Shown here: piece by piece, positions 63,890 through 64,000 of the stretch
Layout: every line of letters begins with the position of its first letter
How positions within the stretch are numbered: the stretch's first letter is position 1
Program-made: the position numbers and the translations under genes
The notes under the pieces: generated by a model
Seen by the model: the letters and a program-made list of their open reading frames with translations, nothing else
What the model was told of the DNA's origin: nothing
Database searches by the model: none
Source of the DNA: Pyrinomonadaceae bacterium
GTDB lineage: Bacteria > Acidobacteriota > Blastocatellia > Pyrinomonadales > Pyrinomonadaceae
DNA: 64,000 bases
Reading direction: 5' to 3'
Assembly (NCBI GenBank): GCA_019694345.1
Contig: JAIBCA010000088.1
Location: 17,241-81,240 of the forward strand

Positions 63890-64000
63890 ATGCCAACCAA
63901 GCTAATCAGGAAGCAGTTCTTGTTGAGCGATGACGAGAACAGGAAGCTGGAAAGTGAGGCTTCGAAAAGAGGATTATCCGTTTCGAATCTCACTAGAACG
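63890..64000 (+). CDS. N-terminal part of a possible ribbon-helix-helix/MobC-like protein (3' truncated by window)
   Basis: 37 codons are visible: MPTKLIRKQFLLSDDENRKL then ESEASKRGLSVSNLTRT, running off the window. The beta-strand followed by a Ser-initiated helix and a second helix resembles ribbon-helix-helix regulators and MobC-type relaxosome proteins. An in-frame GTG at 63878 is an alternative start. It lies just beyond the 34-base repeats and could be their ligand. Confidence 0.5.
   Translation, partial: MPTKLIRKQFLLSDDENRKLESEASKRGLSVSNLTRT

Overview
The window looks like a chromosomal segment of a diderm (Gram-negative type) bacterium, most plausibly Acidobacteriota close to the Blastocatellia. 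Support for the diderm cell plan is direct: a fused LptF/LptG permease, a Wza-type exporter, a NagZ glycosidase, lipoprotein signal peptides and an ADP-heptose pathway. The phylum is an inference from the overall gene mix and could not be tested by a search.

Positions 1-9.8 kb hold housekeeping and signalling genes: the end of a possible pilus-type protein, a membrane Ser/Thr kinase followed by a DUF3662-FHA protein, a UspA/DUF402 pair, a MarR regulator divergent from a small helical protein across a four-site phased operator, and a minus-strand run hslV-hslU-FN3 lipoprotein-FAH hydrolase-transaldolase. Positions 9.9-14.6 kb carry a class I amidotransferase-fold hydrolase, two small membrane proteins, recO and an lptF-lptG fusion with an odd repeat-bearing insertion. 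From 14.7 to 25.9 kb follow metK-ahcY behind a long leader, a bifunctional-nuclease protein with miaB, dnaE-accA, ssb, a beta-propeller protein and a DUF465 protein.

Positions 26.0-53.2 kb are one almost continuous minus-strand block, read from right to left. It starts with export and control genes (wza, tyrosine autokinase wzc). GDP-sugar genes follow (a plant-type GDP-mannose 3,5-epimerase, fcl, gmd), then two glycosyltransferases, a Wzx flippase, three methyltransferases and a Wzy-like polymerase. Next come heptose genes (an adenylyltransferase-isomerase fusion and a kinase), a UDP-L-amino-sugar set (fnlA/B/C-like), further glycosyltransferases and a WecA-like priming enzyme. Together these describe a Wzx/Wzy-type surface polysaccharide containing 6-deoxy-L-sugars and probably heptose. 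The block ends with an HPr-kinase-like protein, a PqqD-domain protein with a twin-arginine Cys-rich tail, and a nucleotidyltransferase, before tsaB-rimI. This trio is the best candidate for an undescribed peptide-modification system.

Positions 53.4-61.4 kb return to housekeeping and secreted enzymes (mutS, CAP-domain protein, glycosylasparaginase, HIT, nagZ, a solute-binding lipoprotein). tRNA-Gly and tRNA-Cys follow. Beyond tRNA-Cys lies the start of an integrated element: tyrosine integrase, a small protein, an excisionase-like protein, a 34-bp-periodic repeat array and the start of a ribbon-helix-helix type protein that runs off the window. The other end of the element is outside the window.
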